Part shown: in pieces, positions 60,415 to 64,000 of the stretch
How the letters are laid out: every line of letters begins with the position of its first letter
Numbering within the stretch: position 1 is the stretch's first letter
Assembly (NCBI RefSeq): GCF_016135805.1
Contig: NZ_JADWOX010000003.1
Span: forward strand, 62,001-126,000
Direction of reading: 5' to 3'
DNA from: Caulobacter hibisci
GTDB taxonomy: Bacteria > Pseudomonadota > Alphaproteobacteria > Caulobacterales > Caulobacteraceae
DNA: 64,000 nt
Translations under genes and position numbers: made by a program
Notes under the pieces: model-generated
Told to the model about the DNA's origin: nothing
Seen by the model: the letters and a program-made list of their open reading frames with translations, nothing else
The model's database searches: none

Positions 60415-60603
60415 ATGGATCCCTTTCTCGAACCCGGCGTCCTTGTGCGCCATCCGGGCCAACCCGACTGGGGGCTGGGCCAGGTGCAGTCGGTGACCGG
60501 CCATCGCGTGACCGTGAATTTCGAAGAGGCCGGCAAGCAGACGATCGACGCCCGCGTCGTGACCCTGGACTTCGTCGGCGACGACCCCCGAGGACAAGCA
60601 TGA
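60415..60603 (+). CDS. Small DUF3553-like protein
   Basis: This 62-residue protein has a compact SH3-like pattern (PGVLVRHPGQPDWGLGQVQSV, VTVNFEEAGKQTID) seen in DUF3553 proteins. It lies 130 nt upstream of, and divergent from, chpT. The stop overlaps the cysQ start as ATGA, so the two are co-translated. Function is unknown. Confidence 0.78.
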   Translation: MDPFLEPGVLVRHPGQPDWGLGQVQSVTGHRVTVNFEEAGKQTIDARVVTLDFVGDDPRGQA

Positions 60604-61379
60604 CCGCCGCGCCCCTTCCCACCGACATTGGTCGCGACCTGGCCCGGATCGTCGAGGCCGCCGCCGAGGTGATCCTGCCATTCTGGCGCACCGAGCTGGA
60701 CGTCGTGCGCAAGGCCGACGAGAGCCCGGTGACCGAGGCCGACCGGGCCGGTGAGAAGGTGATCCTGGCCCTGCTGGCCGAGCAGTTCCCCGACATTCCC
60801 GCCATCTCCGAAGAGCACGCCTGCGAATACGGCACGCCCGACGAGATCGGCCCGCGCTTCTTCCTGGTCGACCCGGTGGACGGCACCAAGGCCTTCGTGC
60901 GCGGCGACCCCAACTTCACCGTCAATATCGGCCTGGTCGACAACGGCCTGCCGGTGGCCGGCGCGGTCTGCGCCCCGGCGACGGGCGAGGTCTGGTTCAC
61001 GGCCGACGGCGGCGTGGTCAAGCGCGAGGGGCCGAACGCCGCCGAGACGCCGGTGCGGGTCCGCGCCTGGCCGCAGGGCGAGGCCCTGGCCCTGGTCAGC
61101 CACACCATGAAGGAAGACAAGGCCACGGCCCTGGCCGACCAGTACGGCTTTTCCCTGCGCGCGCCGATGGACTCGTCGATCAAGCTGGCCCGCATCGCCG
61201 AGGGCGCGGCCGACATCTATCCGCGCCACGGGCCGACCATGGAGTGGGACACCGCCGCGGGCCACGCCCTGATCGTCGCCGCCGGCGGCCGCTTCACCAC
61301 CCCGGAAGGCGAGCCCTTCATCTACGGCAAGGCCGACCAGGGCTTCCGAAACGGCTGGTTCGTCGCCCGCGGCGCCTGA
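60600..61379 (+). CDS. cysQ: 3'(2'),5'-bisphosphate nucleotidase CysQ
   Basis: This 259-residue inositol-monophosphatase-fold enzyme has ADESPVTEADRAGE, the metal motif DPVDGTKAF and the CysQ-type ending YPRHGPTMEWDTAAGHAL. CysQ removes phosphate from adenosine 3',5'-bisphosphate (PAP), the by-product of PAPS-dependent sulfation and sulfate reduction. The relatives SuhB and HisN lack the GPTMEWDTAAGHA string in this form. Two sulfotransferase-like genes in the window would produce PAP. Confidence 0.88.
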   Translation: MTAAPLPTDIGRDLARIVEAAAEVILPFWRTELDVVRKADESPVTEADRAGEKVILALLAEQFPDIPAISEEHACEYGTPDEIGPRFFLVDPVDGTKAFVRGDPNFTVNIGLVDNGLPVAGAVCAPATGEVWFTADGGVVKREGPNAAETPVRVRAWPQGEALALVSHTMKEDKATALADQYGFSLRAPMDSSIKLARIAEGAADIYPRHGPTMEWDTAAGHALIVAAGGRFTTPEGEPFIYGKADQGFRNGWFVARGA

Positions 61380-61422
61380 TCCTCTCCTCCTAGAGGCCTC
61401 CTGGCCCTTTCCGAGCATTCAG

Positions 61423-61452
61423 CGCCCGCCGGCTCCCACCGGCGGGCGTTTT
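61423..61452 (+). terminator. Terminator after cysQ
   Basis: A perfect 10-bp stem (CGCCCGCCGG / CCGGCGGGCG) with a 6-nt loop is followed by TTTT, 44 nt after the stop. Confidence 0.88.
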
Positions 61453-61480
61453 CTTCGAAATGTTTCCGAAATATTGCGCC

Positions 61481-61495
61481 TAAGAATCATTCTTA
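61481..61495. promoter_or_regulatory. Fur box of the siderophore receptor gene
   Basis: A perfect 15-nt palindrome, TAAGAATCATTCTTA, with the AAT-C-ATT centre of the Fur 7-1-7 consensus. It lies 85 nt before the receptor ATG. Confidence 0.85.
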
Positions 61496-61580
61496 TTGCC
61501 TGGCTATGGCGATGTAGATAAGAACCGCTCGCAAATTCAACGGAGCCGCACAACGGCTCGAGCGGGGGTCTCGAAAAGAC

Positions 61581-63947
61581 ATGCGCAAGCCTTCCTCCCC
61601 GGCCGCCGTCGGCGTCCGCAGCCACGCCCGTCGCGCCCTCGGCGCCGCCGCCGTCGCCGGTCTGGCCGGCCTGGCGATCGCTCCGACCGCCCTGGCCGCC
61701 GAAGCCGACGCTCCGGTCGCCACAGCCCCGGCCACTGCCGACGCCGATGTCAGCGAAGTCTCGGGCGTGAAGGTCGACGCCCGCAAGCCGGCGCCGGAGT
61801 CGCCGAAATACACCGCCAAGCCGCTGGACACGCCCCAGACCATCACCGTCGTGTCGCAAGGCGTGATCGAGGCCCAGAACCTGCTGTCGCTGCGCGACAT
61901 CCTCTCGACCGTGCCGGGCATCACCTTCGGCGCCGGCGAAGGCGGCGGCGGCTTCGGCGACAGCATCAATCTGCGCGGCTATTCGGCCAACAACGACCTG
62001 ACGATCGACGGCGTGCGCGACAGCGCCCAGTACAGCCGCTCGGACCCCTTCAACCTCGAACAGCTGGAAGTCGTGAACGGCGCCAACGGCGTCTATTCGG
62101 GTTCGGGCTCGGTCGGCGGCACGATCAACATGGTCACCAAGCGCCCTGGCCGCCGCGACTCCATAGGCGTCAGCGCCGGCGTGGGCACCGAGGGCTATCT
62201 GCGCGCCACGGTCGACGCCAACCAGCGCATCGGCGAGACGATCGCCGTCCGCCTGAACGCCATGGCCCACAAGAACGACGTGCCCGGTCGCGACGTGGAA
62301 AAGTTCGAGCGCTGGGGCGTGGCGCCGTCGATCGTCTTCGGCCTGGAGGGCCCGACCCAGTTCACGATCCTCTACAGCCACCAGGAAGACACCAACACGC
62401 CGCAGTATGGGGTGCCGTTCTATAACGGCCGCGCTCTGCCGGGAGTCGATCCCTCGAACTACTACGGCTACAGCAACGTCGACACCCAGGAGCAGACGGT
62501 CGACGTCCTCACCGGCATCATCGAACATCGCTTCAGCGACAATTTCTCGATCCGCAACCTGGCGCGCTTCCAGAAGGTCACCCAGCTGACCATCGTCGAT
62601 CCGCCGCAGGGGACCTTCTGCCTGGCCAACGGAACCAAGGCCGCCGCCTGGAGCCAGACCAACCTCACCGGCTTCACCGCCTGCCTGGCCACCGACCCCG
62701 CCCCCGGCTTCTACCAGCCCAGCGGTCCGCGCGGAAACCTGCGGGATTCCGAGAACACCCTGCTCTACAACCAGACCGACGCGACCCTGAGCTTCACGAC
62801 GGGCGCCCTGAAGCATCGTCTGGTGGTCGGCGCGGCCTTCCTCAGCGAGGACTTCCACCTCGACACCGGCAACGTCCTGCGTACCGCGACCGGCGGCGCG
62901 GTGACCCTGCCGACGATGAACATCGCCAACCCGAACACGGTCTATGCCGGCCCGCGCAACTACTTCCGGTCCAGCATCCAGGACGGCGAGCGTCGCAACC
63001 AGTCGAGCTATGCGTTCGACAACGTCGAGCTCAGCGAGCAGTTCGCCTTCAACTTCGGCGTCCGTTACGAGTACAACGAAGGCGAGAACCGCACCGACAA
63101 CTACGCGACCACCGGCGTGGTGACCCCGGGCACGGTGTTCGGCAACGACGAGCATCTGGTCTCGTATCGCTTCGGCCTGGTCTACAAGCCGATCCCCAAC
63201 GCCAGCCTCTACCTGGCCTACGGCAACGCGCAGACCCCGTCGCAGGCGACGGTCAACGGCGCCGGCGCCTGCTCGGTCGCCACCTGCACGGTCGATCCCG
63301 AAGAGGCCGAGAACTTCGAGCTGGGCGGCAAGTGGGACCTGCACGGCGGCCGCCTGTCGCTGACCGCCTCGGTGTTCCGCAACGACCGCAGCAACTACAA
63401 GGTCGCCTCAGGCGATCCCACCGTGCCCGACCAGCAACTGGACGGCAGCGCGCGGGTCGACGGCGTGGCCCTGGGCGCTTCGGGTCGCCTCACCGACAAG
63501 TGGTCGGTGTTCGCCAACTACACCTATCTCGACAGCAAGGTGCTGCAGGGCGTGTCGGACTACAACGCGGCTCTGGGCCTGGACTTCACCAGGGGCGACC
63601 CGCTGACCAGCGTGCCCGATCACGCCTTCAGCCTGTTCACCACCTACGACCTGCCCCGCGACATCCAGGTCGGCTATGGCCTCACCTACCAAGGCGAATA
63701 CTACCTGACCCAGCACGGCCAGGTGACCGCCGTCCCGCCGGTGCGCACCAGCTTCCCGCTGGTCACGGCCGAGGACTACTGGGTGCATCGCGCCACGGTG
63801 TCGTGGCGGGTGAACCGGTCGCTGGACCTGCGCCTGAACGTCAACAACCTGTTCGACGAGGTCTATTACAACCGCGGCCGCAACAACGGCTGGGCCACGC
63901 CGGGCGAACGCCGCAGCGCGCGCCTGACCCTGAACTACCGCTTCTAA
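61581..63947 (+). CDS. TonB-dependent siderophore receptor (catecholate type)
   Basis: This 788-residue outer-membrane receptor has a signal peptide (cleavage probably after ALA, near residue 39), a TonB-box-like stretch (SEVSGVKVDAR) and a plug with DTPQTITVVSQ, LRDILSTVPGITFG and GTINMVTKRP. A barrel follows, ending in a terminal Phe after LTLNYR. The plug strings match the Fiu/FpvA/FhuA group of ferric-siderophore receptors, and a perfect Fur box lies upstream, so iron-repressed uptake is predicted. The exact siderophore is unknown. Confidence 0.93.
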   Translation: MRKPSSPAAVGVRSHARRALGAAAVAGLAGLAIAPTALAAEADAPVATAPATADADVSEVSGVKVDARKPAPESPKYTAKPLDTPQTITVVSQGVIEAQNLLSLRDILSTVPGITFGAGEGGGGFGDSINLRGYSANNDLTIDGVRDSAQYSRSDPFNLEQLEVVNGANGVYSGSGSVGGTINMVTKRPGRRDSIGVSAGVGTEGYLRATVDANQRIGETIAVRLNAMAHKNDVPGRDVEKFERWGVAPSIVFGLEGPTQFTILYSHQEDTNTPQYGVPFYNGRALPGVDPSNYYGYSNVDTQEQTVDVLTGIIEHRFSDNFSIRNLARFQKVTQLTIVDPPQGTFCLANGTKAAAWSQTNLTGFTACLATDPAPGFYQPSGPRGNLRDSENTLLYNQTDATLSFTTGALKHRLVVGAAFLSEDFHLDTGNVLRTATGGAVTLPTMNIANPNTVYAGPRNYFRSSIQDGERRNQSSYAFDNVELSEQFAFNFGVRYEYNEGENRTDNYATTGVVTPGTVFGNDEHLVSYRFGLVYKPIPNASLYLAYGNAQTPSQATVNGAGACSVATCTVDPEEAENFELGGKWDLHGGRLSLTASVFRNDRSNYKVASGDPTVPDQQLDGSARVDGVALGASGRLTDKWSVFANYTYLDSKVLQGVSDYNAALGLDFTRGDPLTSVPDHAFSLFTTYDLPRDIQVGYGLTYQGEYYLTQHGQVTAVPPVRTSFPLVTAEDYWVHRATVSWRVNRSLDLRLNVNNLFDEVYYNRGRNNGWATPGERRSARLTLNYRF

Positions 63948-63976
63948 GGTCGACGTCTCCACACGTCGATCAAGAC

Positions 63977-64000
63977 CCCGCCCGGAGCGATCCGGGCGGG
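63977..64000 (+). terminator. Terminator of the siderophore receptor, at the window edge
   Basis: A perfect 10-bp stem (CCCGCCCGGA / TCCGGGCGGG) with a GCGA loop ends at the last base, so any T-run lies outside the window. Confidence 0.75.

Overview
The window is high-GC alphaproteobacterial chromosome and almost certainly comes from the genus Caulobacter or a very close relative. The strongest support is a phyR / nepR-sigT-phyK general stress locus followed by cheR-like, cheY-like and chpT genes; ChpT is the phosphotransferase of the CckA-ChpT-CtrA cell-cycle relay. Two TonB-dependent receptors, an ElaB-like gene pair and frequent ATGA or GTGA start-stop overlaps fit the same picture. I saw no rRNA, tRNA, CRISPR array, insertion sequence or prophage.

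Layout. 0-17 kb is a cell-surface polysaccharide region. A minus-strand operon runs from 10.6 kb to the left edge: a 1766-residue multidomain glycosyltransferase, an AlgX/AlgJ-like SGNH protein, a short-chain epimerase, an RmlB-like dehydratase, a GDP-mannose 3,5-epimerase homologue and a partial protein. It is followed by a sulfotransferase-like protein, a fusion of a carbohydrate-binding-like and a methyltransferase-like region, a large glycosyltransferase and an unrecognised protein. 17-26 kb is central and sugar-nucleotide metabolism: transketolase, glutamine-dependent NAD synthase, mannose-1-phosphate guanylyltransferase, an AGE-family isomerase, a heptose-bisphosphate-phosphatase-like gene, dTDP-4-dehydrorhamnose reductase and transaldolase. 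26-31 kb holds small envelope genes and a reverse transsulfuration pair (cystathionine beta-synthase and cystathionine gamma-lyase) with a parD-parE module between them; the parE is frameshifted. 31-36 kb has an MscS channel, an inverted intergenic repeat, a sugar aminotransferase, a MotA/TolQ-like plus MotB/OmpA-like pair and an MFS exporter.

36-47.8 kb has an ATP-dependent DNA ligase and a metallo-beta-lactamase-fold exonuclease of the ligase-associated DNA damage response, several hotdog thioesterases, a 32-residue membrane peptide, a TonB receptor, an HDAC-like deacetylase, TesB and a hybrid HWE kinase. 47.9-57 kb is the most striking part. It holds the PhyR-NepR-SigT-PhyK switch and seven intergenic sites that match the published Caulobacter sigma-T promoter (GGAAC-N16/17-CGTT). 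All are correctly oriented in front of phyR, nepR-sigT-phyK or small envelope and lipid genes. The regulator therefore appears to sit inside a cluster of its own probable targets. 57-64 kb contains a second sulfotransferase-like gene, cheR/cheY/chpT, a small DUF3553-like gene, cysQ and a Fur-box-controlled siderophore receptor.

Starts were chosen by family length, ribosome-binding sites and overlaps with neighbours. Functions come from motifs I could read; no database search was run.
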